64,000 nt of DNA. Origin: Paenibacillus lycopersici. GTDB taxonomy: Bacteria; Bacillota; Bacilli; Paenibacillales; Paenibacillaceae. The notes beneath the pieces were generated by a model. The model did no database searches. It worked only from the letters and a program-made list of their open reading frames with translations, and had not been told where the DNA came from. The stretch lies in contig NZ_CP048209.1 in assembly GCF_010119935.1 (NCBI RefSeq), positions 4,281,001 to 4,345,000 of the forward strand, in the 5' to 3' direction. Position numbers and translations under genes: made by a program. The first letter of the stretch is position 1; each line of letters starts with the position of its first letter. Below are positions 1 through 8,644 of the stretch, piece by piece.

Positions 1-481
1 CGGTCGACAGCAGCGCGGCGGAACGGTCGAATTGCGGCGCGATGTCGTCGAACTGCCAGGCATCGATCCATGTCTCCTGCTGCCGCCGGATCGTTCTCAG
101 CCTGCCGGTCAGCTCGAATAGATCCGCGGCGTCGAGCCGTCCCTTGTCCTCGAATCGGCCGATCAGCTCGTCCAGCATCGTCATCGCGTATTTCCCCTCC
201 ACCCACTTCGACGCGAGCGCCATCCGCTGCAGCTCCAAATAATGATGCACGGTCGCGGAATCGCCTTGATCAAGCTTGTCGAGCAGCGCCTTGACCGCGC
301 CCAGCCCCAGCCCTGCGCCGCGCAGCGCCCCGATCGTCTGCAGCCGCCACGCATCGCTTTCCGCGAAGCTCCGGTAGCCGTTCTCCGCTTCCCGCTCCGG
401 CTTCAGCAAGCCGCGGGCTTCATAAAGCCGGATCGCGCGCGGCGTCATGTCGAGCCGCTCGGCGATTTCATTGATTTTCAT
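1..481 (-). CDS. MerR-family transcriptional regulator (3' end cut off by window)
   Basis: The N-terminus reads as a MerR winged helix-turn-helix (MKINEIAERLDMTPRAIRLY), followed by the family's ARGLLKP and NGYR motifs and a helical dimerisation region. About 160 residues are visible; the C-terminal end lies outside the window, so the effector domain cannot be judged. The start is the ATG at 481. MerR proteins usually bind between the -35 and -10 of their own or a neighbouring promoter and activate it by DNA distortion. An imperfect palindrome and a TATAAT box lie just upstream of this gene, which fits autoregulation. No cysteine or other ligand signature is visible in the part present. The family is clear; the ligand is unknown. 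Confidence 0.88.
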   Translation of the reverse strand, partial: MKINEIAERLDMTPRAIRLYEARGLLKPEREAENGYRSFAESDAWRLQTIGALRGAGLGLGAVKALLDKLDQGDSATVHHYLELQRMALASKWVEGKYAMTMLDELIGRFEDKGRLDAADLFELTGRLRTIRRQQETWIDAWQFDDIAPQFDRSAALLST

Positions 482-503
482 CCGTCAACGCCTCCATGCG
501 CTC

Positions 504-530
504 ATTATAAACCATGACGCCGGGTCAAGG
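504..530 (-). promoter_or_regulatory. Promoter and MerR-type operator of the MerR gene
   Basis: On the minus strand an imperfect palindrome, CCTTGAC-CCGG-CGTCATGG (530-512), is followed by TATAAT (509-504). The dyad contains a TTGACC that could serve as -35, although its spacing to the -10 is only 13 bp. MerR operators typically sit between the promoter elements, so this is a plausible autoregulatory site. That role is inference from family behaviour. Confidence 0.5.
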
Positions 531-697
531 TATATGGCCTGCCGCTGCCACTGCCGCTGGCCAATACACGAACAGAGAAACAGGCCAACCCTAATAACGG
601 GTTGACCTCTGACTGTGGAGAACGCGTTCGGGTCAAGACCAGCGGCTGACGACGGTACCGACCGGCTAGAGCAGCTTTTCTTTTCGCGCAAATGCAG

Positions 698-827
698 GCG
701 GACAGAGGATCCGCTATTTGGTCGAAATCGGCGTTTTGAAGGCAGCGATCGGACATTGGATTCGTTATCGGCTCCGAAATGAAGCGAAAACCCGACTTTC
801 GACAGTAATAGCGAATCTCCTGTCCGG
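698..827. repeat. Intergenic element with three copies of a ~20-bp motif
   Basis: The 650-bp stretch from 482 to 1130 has no convincing gene. It holds three related ~20-bp copies of GGACAnnGGATYCGYTAT: 698-718 and 750-767 on the plus strand, and 807-827 inverted. The outer copies therefore form long inverted arms around a ~90-bp centre. This looks like a dispersed intergenic repeat or a non-coding mobile remnant. No transposase or target duplication is visible. Copy number in the genome cannot be seen from here. Confidence 0.45.
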
Positions 828-894
828 CAGCAAGCAACAAACGATGAATACGGGCAAATAAAGGATCTCATGTCCGTATCCTTCGCATTTCCGG

Positions 895-922
895 CACTTC
901 GCGCAGCTCCCTGCGCGAAGTG
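895..922. other. Perfect 12-bp hairpin in the gene-free stretch
   Basis: CACTTCGCGCAG and its exact complement are separated by CTCC. No T-run follows on either strand, so it is not an obvious terminator. It lies about 70 bp from the intergenic repeat at 698-827 and may belong to the same element. Confidence 0.4.
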
Positions 923-1080
923 GGACGGCGCATGACGGCTGTCAACCTCATAACACAACGCTATCGCCGCTGCTTGGACGTTCAAAGCGCCTTAACTCGC
1001 CGCCTGCACCGGAAATCCCTCGGACCTTCTCGACATGCCGAGGCCACCACGTAACAACAGGCTGACCTGCTCATGCGAAA

Positions 1081-1107
1081 GACCGCCGGAAATGCATTCC
1101 GGCGGTC
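1081..1107 (-). terminator. Terminator of the Ca2+ ATPase gene
   Basis: An 11-bp perfect stem (gaccgccggaa / ttccggcggtc, loop atgca) lies 24 bp past the stop codon of the minus-strand ATPase gene. On the minus strand it is followed by TTTCGC, a short T-run. Confidence 0.7.
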
Positions 1108-1130
1108 CCGAACCATCATTACGAGTGAAT

Positions 1131-3923
1131 TTAACGCGCAATCGATTTCTGTCCCTGCAGCGGCCATTTGGTTTTCTTCTTGTTCGACGTGCCGAGCACG
1201 CTGCCGATGCCCATGAGGAACGTCGGGATGCCGGCGGCGACGATGACGAGGCACCAGTCGCGGAACATGAGCGGCACGGTTTTGAAAATCGGCTGCAGCA
1301 TCGGCACGTACAGGACGGCCGCCATCAGCACGACGGAGGACAGAACGGCAAACAGCAAGTATTTGTTCTGCAGGATGTTGCGGTGGAAGATCGACCGCGA
1401 GCTGCGGCAGTCGAACACGTGGATCAGCTGCGCCATAACCAGCGTGGCGAAAGCGACCGTCTGCGCATGGACCAGGTTTTGCGGATCGCCCGGCCTGATG
1501 CGCAGCGTAACCCAGAACGCCAGGAGCGTGAAGACGCCGATCAGTATGCCGCGGCTGATGATTTTCCAGCCCAGGCGCCGGGCGAATATATTTTCCTTCG
1601 CGGAGCGCGGCTTCTGCTGCATGAGATCCTTCTCCGCCTGGTCGACGCCGAGCGCCATCGCCGGCAGGCCGTCCGTCACAAGGTTGACCCACAGAATTTG
1701 AATCGGCACGAGCGGCAGCGGCAGGCCCGCCATCATCGCCAGGAACATCGTCAGGATTTCGCCGACGTTCGACGCGAGCAGGTACCGGATGAATTTGCGA
1801 ATGTTCTCGTAGATGCCGCGGCCTTCCTCGATGGCGGCCACGATGCTCGAGAAGTTGTCGTCGCTCAGCACGAGCGAGGACGCTTCCTTGGAGACGTCGG
1901 TCCCCGTAATGCCCATCGCGATGCCGATATCGGCCGCTTTGATCGCCGGAGCGTCGTTCACTCCGTCGCCGGTCATCGCCACGACATGGCCTTTGCGCTG
2001 CAGCGCTTTGACGATGCGCAGCTTATGCTCGGGCGAGACGCGGGCATAGACGAAAATGTTGTCCGCCAGCCTGTCGAGCGTTTCCTCCGTCATCTCGTTC
2101 AATTGCTGGCCGCTGACGGCGATGCCGCCGCGCGGCATGATGCCGAGCTGGCCGGCGATCGCTTCCGCCGTCAGCTGGTGGTCGCCGGTGATCATCACCG
2201 TCTTGATGCCCGCGCGGCGGCAATTCGCGATGGCGTCCTTCACTTCGCGGCGCGGCGGATCGATCATGCCGGACAGGCCGACGAAGATGAGCTGGTTCTC
2301 GACGTCCGACTCGACTTCCGAGGCGTCCTGCGGGCGCAGCTCGCGGTACGCGAAGCCGAGCACGCGCAGCGCGCCGGCCGCCATTTTCTCCGCGGCATCG
2401 TTCACCTTCTGCTTCAGCGTCGCCGTGAACGGCACGACTTTGCCGTCCCACAGCATGTACGTGCATTGATTCATTAACATATCCGGCGCGCCCTTCGTGC
2501 AGATGAGCCGGCCGCCTTGATGCGTGACGAGCACGGACATCCGTTTCCGCTCGGAATCGAACGGATATTCCTTGACCCGCTTGTAGAGCCCCTCCATCGA
2601 TTTCGCCGACGCGCCCAGCTTGGCGGCCAATACGGTCAGCGCGCCTTCCGTCGGATCGCCTTTCAGCACCCACTCGTCTTGAACGACGGCCGTTTTGCTC
2701 TTCTTGCGCTTGATGGCATCCGGATCTTGATCAAGCTTCGTCACCGTCGCGTTGTTGCAGAGCGCGGCGACCTGCAGCAAGCGGCGAAGGGATTGATCGT
2801 GCTTTATGTCGACGGGCTTGCCGCCCTCGAAGCAGCCGCCGGCAGGCTCGTACCCTTCGCCGGTGATATCCATGCCGCGCCCGCCGATCCACAGCTGGGT
2901 CACGGTCATTTTGTTCTGCGTCAGCGTGCCCGTCTTATCGGAGCAGATGACGGACGCGCAGCCGAGCGTCTCGACGGAAGGCAGCTTCCGCACGATGGCG
3001 CGCCGTTTGATCATCCGCTGCACGCCGAGCGCGAGCGCGATCGTTACGATGGCCGGAAGCCCTTCCGGGATGGCCGCGACCGCCAGGCTGACGCCGGCAA
3101 GGAACATTTCGTACGCCGGCTGCCCATGCAGGATGCCCGCGACGACGACCATGACAGTGAGCGCAAGCGCGACGATGATGAGGATTTTGCCAAGCTGCTC
3201 CAGGCGATGCTGAAGCGGCGTTTCCATCGTTTCCGTCTGCTGGATCAGATTGGCGATTTTGCCCATTTCCGTGTTCATGCCCGTTCGAACGACGATCCCT
3301 TTGGCCGTGCCGCGGGTGATCATCGTGCCCATGAAACCGATATTGCGCATGTCCCCGAGCGGGATATCGGCGGCCTTGATCGGGTCGCAATGCTTGCTGA
3401 CCGGCACCGATTCGCCCGTGAGCGCCGACTCCTCGGCATAACAGCTGTTCGTCTCGATGAAACGAAGATCCGCCGGAATCCGGTCGCCGCTTTCGAGCTC
3501 GACAACGTCCCCGGGGACGAGCTCGCTGGCCGGAATGACGACGATATCGCCGCCGCGAAGCGCCTTGGCCATCGGGGCGGACAGCGCCTTAAGCGCGCGC
3601 AGCGATTTCTCCGCCCTGAATTCCTGCACGAAGCCGAGCACCGCGTTGATGACGATGATCGCGACGATCGTAATCGCATCCAGGTATTCGCCGAGCAGCC
3701 CCGAGATTAACGTCGCCCCCATGAGCACCAGCACCATGAAATCTTTGAACTGGCCGAGAAACAGCATCAGCGGAGAAGTCTTCTTCCCCTCCGACAGCTC
3801 GTTTCGGCCTATTTGCGCCAGCCGCTCGGCTGCCGTGCCCGGCGCCAGTCCCGTATCCAGGTTCGCATCCAGCGCTTGCGCCAGGTCGGCCGTTTCCAGC
3901 CCATGCCACATTCCCTGTTCCAT
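1131..3923 (-). CDS. SERCA-type calcium-translocating P-type ATPase (YloB-like)
   Basis: A 930-residue P-type ATPase, full length for the family. It has TGES (169-172) in the actuator domain, the phosphorylation site DKTGTLT (Asp329), KGAP in the nucleotide domain, and TGDGVNDAP near 651-659. The residues that bind calcium in SERCA are all present: PEGLP with Glu287, SNVGE with Asn719/Glu722, and NLVTD with Asn747/Thr750/Asp751. This supports Ca2+ export from the cytoplasm across the membrane. The N-terminal cation-ATPase domain and about ten membrane helices are recognisable. In B. subtilis yloB lies next to yloA (rqcH); here the two genes are divergent neighbours. Calcium as substrate rests on the ligand set; Mn2+ is possible for close relatives. 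Confidence 0.95.
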   Translation of the reverse strand: MEQGMWHGLETADLAQALDANLDTGLAPGTAAERLAQIGRNELSEGKKTSPLMLFLGQFKDFMVLVLMGATLISGLLGEYLDAITIVAIIVINAVLGFVQEFRAEKSLRALKALSAPMAKALRGGDIVVIPASELVPGDVVELESGDRIPADLRFIETNSCYAEESALTGESVPVSKHCDPIKAADIPLGDMRNIGFMGTMITRGTAKGIVVRTGMNTEMGKIANLIQQTETMETPLQHRLEQLGKILIIVALALTVMVVVAGILHGQPAYEMFLAGVSLAVAAIPEGLPAIVTIALALGVQRMIKRRAIVRKLPSVETLGCASVICSDKTGTLTQNKMTVTQLWIGGRGMDITGEGYEPAGGCFEGGKPVDIKHDQSLRRLLQVAALCNNATVTKLDQDPDAIKRKKSKTAVVQDEWVLKGDPTEGALTVLAAKLGASAKSMEGLYKRVKEYPFDSERKRMSVLVTHQGGRLICTKGAPDMLMNQCTYMLWDGKVVPFTATLKQKVNDAAEKMAAGALRVLGFAYRELRPQDASEVESDVENQLIFVGLSGMIDPPRREVKDAIANCRRAGIKTVMITGDHQLTAEAIAGQLGIMPRGGIAVSGQQLNEMTEETLDRLADNIFVYARVSPEHKLRIVKALQRKGHVVAMTGDGVNDAPAIKAADIGIAMGITGTDVSKEASSLVLSDDNFSSIVAAIEEGRGIYENIRKFIRYLLASNVGEILTMFLAMMAGLPLPLVPIQILWVNLVTDGLPAMALGVDQAEKDLMQQKPRSAKENIFARRLGWKIISRGILIGVFTLLAFWVTLRIRPGDPQNLVHAQTVAFATLVMAQLIHVFDCRSSRSIFHRNILQNKYLLFAVLSSVVLMAAVLYVPMLQPIFKTVPLMFRDWCLVIVAAGIPTFLMGIGSVLGTSNKKKTKWPLQGQKSIAR

Positions 3924-4082
3924 TGCTCCGACTCCCTTCCGATACTCGCCGCCCGAACGGACAGCCTCTATGGGCTAAATGTATTCGGACAAACCGGAAA
4001 ATATCCCAGCCGGGACTTAAGTTTTTGGACGGGTTATGGCATGATAGGAAGATGAAGTCCATGCAAAGGGGAATTTTACATT

Positions 4083-5939
4083 ATGGCATTAGACGGAATC
4101 GTTACCCGCGCGATCGCAGACGAGCTTCAAACCTGCGTAGGCGCGCGCATTCATAAAATCCACCAGCCTTCGCCGCACGACCTCGTGCTGCAAATCCGCG
4201 GCGGCCGCAATCCGGGCAGGCTGCTGCTGTCGGCCAATCCGACGTATCCGCGCGTTCACTGGACGGAAGAGACGTTCGTCAATCCGCTGGAAGCGCCGAT
4301 GTTCTGCATGCTGATGCGCAAGCACTGCGAAGGCGCCGTCATCGAAGCCGTCAGCCAGGTCGGCAACGAGCGCATCCTGCATATCGACGTCCGGCAGCGC
4401 GACGAGCTCGGCGATACGTTCCAGAAACGGATCGTGATCGAGCTGATGGGGCGTCACAGCAACATTATTCTGCTCGATGCGGCATCGGAGATGATCCATG
4501 ACGGCATTCATCACGTGACGCCGTCCATCAGCAGCTATCGCGTCATTATGCCCGGCACCGCCTATGTCGCGCCGCCGGAGCAAGGCAAGCGCGATCCGTT
4601 CGAGATCGACGGCGAGCAGGAATTCGCCGAGGCGATGCATGCCGCCGGGCAGCTGCTGGTCCATCCGCCGATCCCCGACGAGGACAGCATCCATTTCGGC
4701 TCCGCGCCGAAGCCCGTTCCGGTCGAGTCGCTTACGCCGGACAAGCTGATCGTCGCCGCGTTCAGCGGCATCAGCCCGCTGCTGGCCAAGGAGATCGTAC
4801 ACCGCGCGGAAGCGGCGAACGCGGGCGTCAAGCTGCCGAACGGGCTGGCCGAGCTGCGGCATGCCGGAGCGGCGCTCTGGCCGAGCTTCCGCGACATGAT
4901 GACGGCGTTCCGTTCCGGAACTTACGCTCCGCAGATTGTGACGCCGGCGGGCGGCAGCGGGAAATCCGCCTTCTCCGTTACGCAGCTTACGCATCTGAAC
5001 GGCGAAATCGCCTCGTTCGATACGGTAAGCGCCTGCCTGGAGGCGTTCTTCGGCGACAAGGCGCAGCGCGATACCGTCAAGCAGCGCGTGTCCGACCTCC
5101 TCCGCTTCCTGCAGAACGAGCGCAGCAAGAACGAGAAGAAGCTGGAGAAGCTCGAGGAGTCGCTCCGCGAAGCGCAGGACGCCGATCGATTCCGCATCTT
5201 GGGCGAGCTGTTGACGGCCAGCCTGCACCTCATCAAACGGGGCGATACTTCCGTGGAGCTGGCCAATTACTATGAAGAGGATATGCCCGTCGTCACCGTC
5301 CCGCTCGATCCGCAGCTGACGCCTTCGCAGAACGCGCAGCGGCTGTTCAAGAAGTACGCGAAATTCCGCAACAGCCAGACGTTCGTCACCGGGCAGATGG
5401 AGCTGGCCGAGCAGGAAATCCGGTATCTCGCCTCGTTGCTGCAGCAATTGGACAGCGCATCCTTGGCGGATATCGAGGAAATCCGCGACGAGCTGGCCGA
5501 ACAGGGCTACATGCGGCAGCGCGAGAAGCGCGGAAGCCGGAAGAAGAAGCCGAAGCAGCCCGCTCTCTTATGCTATACGTCCTCGGAAGGACTGCCGATC
5601 TACGTCGGCAAGAACAACACGCAGAACGATTTTCTGACGAACAAGGTTGCCGGTCCGAACGATACGTGGCTGCATACGAAGGACATTCCAGGTTCGCATG
5701 TCGTCATTCGGGGCACGAGCTTCAACGACAGCACCCTGGAGGAAGCCGCCATGCTGGCGGCCCAGTTCAGCCAGGCCCGTTCGTCGTCCATGGTTCCCGT
5801 CGACTATACGCTGATCCGGCATGTCAAGAAGCCGAGCGGCGCCAAGCCGGGCTTCGTCATCTACGATCATCAGAAAACGCTGTTCATCACGCCGGACGAG
5901 CAGCGGCTGAAGCAGCTCCCCTCGCAAATCAAAGCTTGA
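4083..5939 (+). CDS. rqcH: Ribosome quality-control factor RqcH (NFACT protein, YloA/FbpA)
   Basis: A 618-residue NFACT protein. The N-terminal NFACT-N domain starts MALDGIVTRAIADEL, helix-hairpin-helix and long coiled-coil segments follow (about 290-440), and the C-terminal NFACT-R domain begins near 497 (YVGKNNTQNDFLT, then WLHTKDIPGSHVVIRG). The bacterial family binds obstructed 50S-peptidyl-tRNA complexes, recruits tRNA-Ala and adds C-terminal alanine tails; older annotations call it fibronectin-binding protein A. An AAAGGGG ribosome binding site lies 11 bp before the ATG. It is divergent from the Ca2+ ATPase gene, with 159 bp between. At the position of the family's catalytic Asp-Arg pair I read Glu96-Arg97, though my alignment there is approximate. 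Confidence 0.95.
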   Translation: MALDGIVTRAIADELQTCVGARIHKIHQPSPHDLVLQIRGGRNPGRLLLSANPTYPRVHWTEETFVNPLEAPMFCMLMRKHCEGAVIEAVSQVGNERILHIDVRQRDELGDTFQKRIVIELMGRHSNIILLDAASEMIHDGIHHVTPSISSYRVIMPGTAYVAPPEQGKRDPFEIDGEQEFAEAMHAAGQLLVHPPIPDEDSIHFGSAPKPVPVESLTPDKLIVAAFSGISPLLAKEIVHRAEAANAGVKLPNGLAELRHAGAALWPSFRDMMTAFRSGTYAPQIVTPAGGSGKSAFSVTQLTHLNGEIASFDTVSACLEAFFGDKAQRDTVKQRVSDLLRFLQNERSKNEKKLEKLEESLREAQDADRFRILGELLTASLHLIKRGDTSVELANYYEEDMPVVTVPLDPQLTPSQNAQRLFKKYAKFRNSQTFVTGQMELAEQEIRYLASLLQQLDSASLADIEEIRDELAEQGYMRQREKRGSRKKKPKQPALLCYTSSEGLPIYVGKNNTQNDFLTNKVAGPNDTWLHTKDIPGSHVVIRGTSFNDSTLEEAAMLAAQFSQARSSSMVPVDYTLIRHVKKPSGAKPGFVIYDHQKTLFITPDEQRLKQLPSQIKA

Positions 5940-5978
5940 ACCGGATTCGGCGGCCCTGCGCAGGCAGCCGGCACCAAC

Positions 5979-6024
5979 AAAAAACGGCACGACAGCTTCG
6001 CGAAGAAGCTTCGTGCCGTTTTTG
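5979..6024. terminator. Bidirectional terminator between rqcH and the PHP gene
   Basis: AAAAACGGCACGA pairs with TCGTGCCGTTTTT, with an inner AGCTTC/GAAGCT stem. A-runs and T-runs flank it on both strands, so it can stop rqcH from the left and the convergent PHP gene from the right. Confidence 0.88.
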
Positions 6025-6136
6025 CGTTTCAATTACATGCTGCGTAACTTAAAGCTGCGTAACGATAAACAGCTTAACCAGGTGACGAATGAATCGCGAA
6101 CAAACCACGGTTCCAGCCCGTTCACGACTCGTCCGC

Positions 6137-7000
6137 CTAGTTCCCGTTCCGCCAAGCCGGGTTCAATTGATTCAATACGGCCGCGTCGACCGTGCGGCTG
6201 CCGATGTCGCCATGGAAAATGACGCCCTGCCGTTCGCCGTGAAAATCCGAACCGCCCGTCACGATCAATCCATGCTCGGCGGCTAGCCGCGCATACCGCG
6301 CTTCGGCAGCTTCGTCATGGTCGGAATGGAAGACCTCGATGCCTTGCGCCCCTTGGGCGATGATCGCCCGGACGAGCTCGTCGTTGCCGTACAGCCCGGG
6401 ATGCGCGATGACGCTCGTTCCGCCCGCTTCGCGGATCCAATCCAACGCTTCGAACGGATGAAGCCGCGGCGGGTTCGCGTAAGCGGCCGCCCCTTGCGCC
6501 AAGTAGCGGTCGAACGCTTCCTGCATCGTGCCGACATGGCCTTTCTTGATCAGCACGGCGGCGATATGCGGCCTGCCCATGGAACCGCTGTCCTTGCCCT
6601 GCAGCCTCGCTTCTTCCTCCACGTCCTCCAGCGTAATCGCCATGCCGAGCTCGTTCAGCTTCGCGAGGATCATGTCGTTCCGCTGTTCGCGCAGCGTAAT
6701 CAGCCGCTTCAGCTTCTCCCGCCAGTCCGGATCGCGCCAATTGACGTAATAGCCCAGGATATGGATATCGATCCCGTCGGCTACGGTGCTGATTTCAACG
6801 CCGGGCACGACTTCGATGCCGTGCCGTTCGCCCGCTTCCATCGCTTCGTCGATGCCGTCCACCGTGTCGTGGTCCGTGATGGCGATGGCGGACAGCCCTT
6901 TCGCCTTCGCGGCGGCGACATTGTCGGCCGGCCGCTGCATGCCGTCCGACGCCGTTGTATGCGTATGCAAATCCGCCCTGCCCGTCCGAATTATAGCCAT
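6137..7000 (-). CDS. PHP-domain phosphoesterase (TrpH/YciV-like)
   Basis: A 287-residue protein with the PHP metal-binding signature: ADLHTHTTASDG near the N-terminus, ITDHDTVDG, PGVEIS, a later IAHPG, and a C-terminal TGGSDFHG. Family members such as E. coli YciV/RnaAM hydrolyse 3',5'-nucleoside bisphosphates or 5' ends of short RNAs using a trinuclear metal site. Histidinol phosphatases share the fold but not this exact arrangement. The start codon overlaps the end of the upstream LysR gene by 10 bp, so the two are probably co-transcribed and translationally coupled. The enzyme class is secure; the exact substrate is inferred. Confidence 0.88.
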   Translation of the reverse strand: MAIIRTGRADLHTHTTASDGMQRPADNVAAAKAKGLSAIAITDHDTVDGIDEAMEAGERHGIEVVPGVEISTVADGIDIHILGYYVNWRDPDWREKLKRLITLREQRNDMILAKLNELGMAITLEDVEEEARLQGKDSGSMGRPHIAAVLIKKGHVGTMQEAFDRYLAQGAAAYANPPRLHPFEALDWIREAGGTSVIAHPGLYGNDELVRAIIAQGAQGIEVFHSDHDEAAEARYARLAAEHGLIVTGGSDFHGERQGVIFHGDIGSRTVDAAVLNQLNPAWRNGN

Positions 7001-7902
7001 TGCTGCAGATCCCTCTCTCTCAGAAACGTCATAAAGGTTACGGCCGATATCGGCAGCAGCGCCGATTTCAGGAAAATGGAATAGAACTGCCGTTTGAACT
7101 GTACGTCGCGGATCGGAATGATCTGAATCAGACCGAGCGCCACCTCGTGCTTGACCGACGATGCGGATACGAACGAGATGCCGAGCCCGGCTTCGACCGC
7201 GGACTTGACCGCGCCCGTGCTGCCAAGCTCCATGACGATCTTCATGTCGGCGATGTTCATCTGTTTGGCCCGCAGCTGTTCTTCCATGACGAGCCGCGTG
7301 CCGGATCCCTGCTCCCGGAGCACGATCGGATATTTCATCACTTCCTCCAGATCGACTTCCTTCACGCCCGCCAGCGGATGCGACTTGCCGACGATCAGCT
7401 TCAGCTCGTCGCTCAAGACCGCTTCCATATGCATGTCAGGGTGATTGACCGGCGCTTCGATCAAGCCGAAATTAAGCTGATGATTGACGATCTCTTCCAT
7501 GATCTGCGCCGTGTTCATGACTTTCATGCTGATCGCGATATGCGGAAATTCCTGCCCGAAGGGGCCGAGCAGCCGCGGCAAAATGTATTCGCCGATCGTC
7601 AGGCTCGCCCCAAGCTGCAGGCGGCCTTTCAGCTGCTTCGTGAATTTGGACATCTGCAGATCGGTATCGCGGATCAGATCGATACTGCGCTGGGCGTACG
7701 GCATGAGCGCCCTCCCCGCTTCCGTCAGCTCGATCCGCTTCGTCGAACGGTGCAGCAGCTTCGTTCCGAAATAATCTTCCAGCGACTGGACTTGCATCGT
7801 TACGGCAGGCTGCGTCATATGCAGCGCCTGGGCCGCCGCGGAGAAGCTCCCCCGTTCCGCAACGGTATAGAAAATATGCAGCTGATGGAAATTTAGCGCC
7901 AT
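6991..7902 (-). CDS. LysR-family transcriptional regulator (CysL-like)
   Basis: The 303-residue protein starts MALNFHQLHIFYTVAE, a classic LysR winged helix-turn-helix with AAQALHMTQPAVTMQVQSLE. A periplasmic-binding-protein-like effector domain follows (about 90-295). The ATG at 7902 was chosen because GGAAGGG lies 10 bp upstream; an ATG 9 bp further up would sit on that ribosome binding site. The effector domain (LREQGSGTR motif) resembles the CysL/YwfK group, which senses sulfur or nitrogen metabolites, but that is only a family resemblance. It overlaps the PHP phosphoesterase gene, and no divergent target gene is adjacent. Confidence 0.9.
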   Translation of the reverse strand: MALNFHQLHIFYTVAERGSFSAAAQALHMTQPAVTMQVQSLEDYFGTKLLHRSTKRIELTEAGRALMPYAQRSIDLIRDTDLQMSKFTKQLKGRLQLGASLTIGEYILPRLLGPFGQEFPHIAISMKVMNTAQIMEEIVNHQLNFGLIEAPVNHPDMHMEAVLSDELKLIVGKSHPLAGVKEVDLEEVMKYPIVLREQGSGTRLVMEEQLRAKQMNIADMKIVMELGSTGAVKSAVEAGLGISFVSASSVKHEVALGLIQIIPIRDVQFKRQFYSIFLKSALLPISAVTFMTFLRERDLQQWL

Positions 7903-8028
7903 GAAGGGCATCCCTTCCTTTCTCTTTCGCCTATTATACATCAAACGCAGTCCGAAATATCGTCCGAATGAGAAAAAGCACGGGTCCCCGCACCCCGTGC
8001 TCGCTGCCATGCTCGCGTTATATATGGA

Positions 8029-8466
8029 TTATTTCCGTTTACGGCTGTTCTTGATCAAGGTCATCCGTCTGGAATGACGCAGCCAGGAATAATAGGATTT
8101 CAAATCGCGTAGTTCGATCGTCTCAGACATGCGTCCGAGATAGGTAACGACGATCATCTTGTGCAGCGGATTGCCGGTCAAGTCCGTTTCTTTCTCCAAT
8201 ACGGCAAACTCCGCGACGAACACCAGGTCATCGTCAATGAGATAGACGTCCTGCTCGTTGCGATAGTACGGCTCGATTCGGCCTTGCTTCAAACATTGCC
8301 ACATGAAGTCGGCGATATCCTCGTAGCCGGTTTTCTTGTCTTCGATGCGATCGGCCCAGCGGCTCTTGGCGTGGTTCGTGATGACAATATCCGCCACTTT
8401 CTTGTCGCCCAGATCGACATGAAACGACTCGTACGTGTTCCATCGCTCTGTAATCTTGTCTTTCAT
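8029..8466 (-). CDS. Hypothetical protein, 145 residues
   Basis: I do not recognise this protein. It has no signal peptide or membrane segment. It mixes acidic stretches with a strongly basic C-terminus (RHSRRMTLIKNSRKRK), which suggests nucleic-acid contact. The pattern of an NHAKSRWADRI motif followed by YLIDDDLVFVAEF and MIVVTYLG faintly recalls small DUF4258/RelE-type folds, but the similarity is too weak to assign. It has its own promoter (TTGAAA-N16-TACAAT) and a GGGGAGGGG ribosome binding site. It lies between a LysR regulator and ylbG, transcribed in the same direction as both. Confidence 0.75.
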   Translation of the reverse strand: MKDKITERWNTYESFHVDLGDKKVADIVITNHAKSRWADRIEDKKTGYEDIADFMWQCLKQGRIEPYYRNEQDVYLIDDDLVFVAEFAVLEKETDLTGNPLHKMIVVTYLGRMSETIELRDLKSYYSWLRHSRRMTLIKNSRKRK

Positions 8467-8523
8467 TTCAGATCCACCCCTCCCCGGAAGTAGGCCTTAT
8501 TATCTATATCTACTTTCCATATT

Positions 8524-8551
8524 ATTGTAGCATGCATGTCCGAGATTTCAA
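8524..8551 (-). promoter_or_regulatory. SigA promoter of the 145-residue hypothetical gene
   Basis: TTGAAA (8551-8546), a 16-bp spacer ending in TGC (extended -10), and TACAAT (8529-8524) on the minus strand. The predicted start is near 8517, about 50 bp before the ATG. Confidence 0.65.
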
Positions 8552-8602
8552 CTCAAAAATAAACTTGCTCCAAATATGGCATATTATGGTTGGTTAAATG
8601 GG

Positions 8603-8637
8603 TAAATAAAACCCCCGACTTCACTCCAGCCGGGGGC
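8603..8637 (-). terminator. Terminator downstream of ylbG
   Basis: CCCCCG (8612-8617) pairs with CGGGGG (8631-8636). On the minus strand the hairpin is followed by TTTTATTT, directly after the ylbG stop. Confidence 0.8.
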
Positions 8638-8644
8638 CTGCGTC

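Noticed and set aside
895-922. Perfect hairpin as a terminator
   Set aside because: No T-run on either strand and no gene end nearby.
485-985. Minus-strand open frame of 166 codons in the gap after the MerR gene
   Set aside because: Composition is unlike a protein, it runs across the MerR promoter and the intergenic repeat, and it has no ribosome binding site.
1035-2477. Long plus-strand frames over the Ca2+ ATPase (and similar long frames over floT, tyrS, aroA, gnd and the PBP gene)
   Set aside because: They are antisense shadows of strongly supported genes, caused by high GC; none has a ribosome binding site or recognisable motifs.
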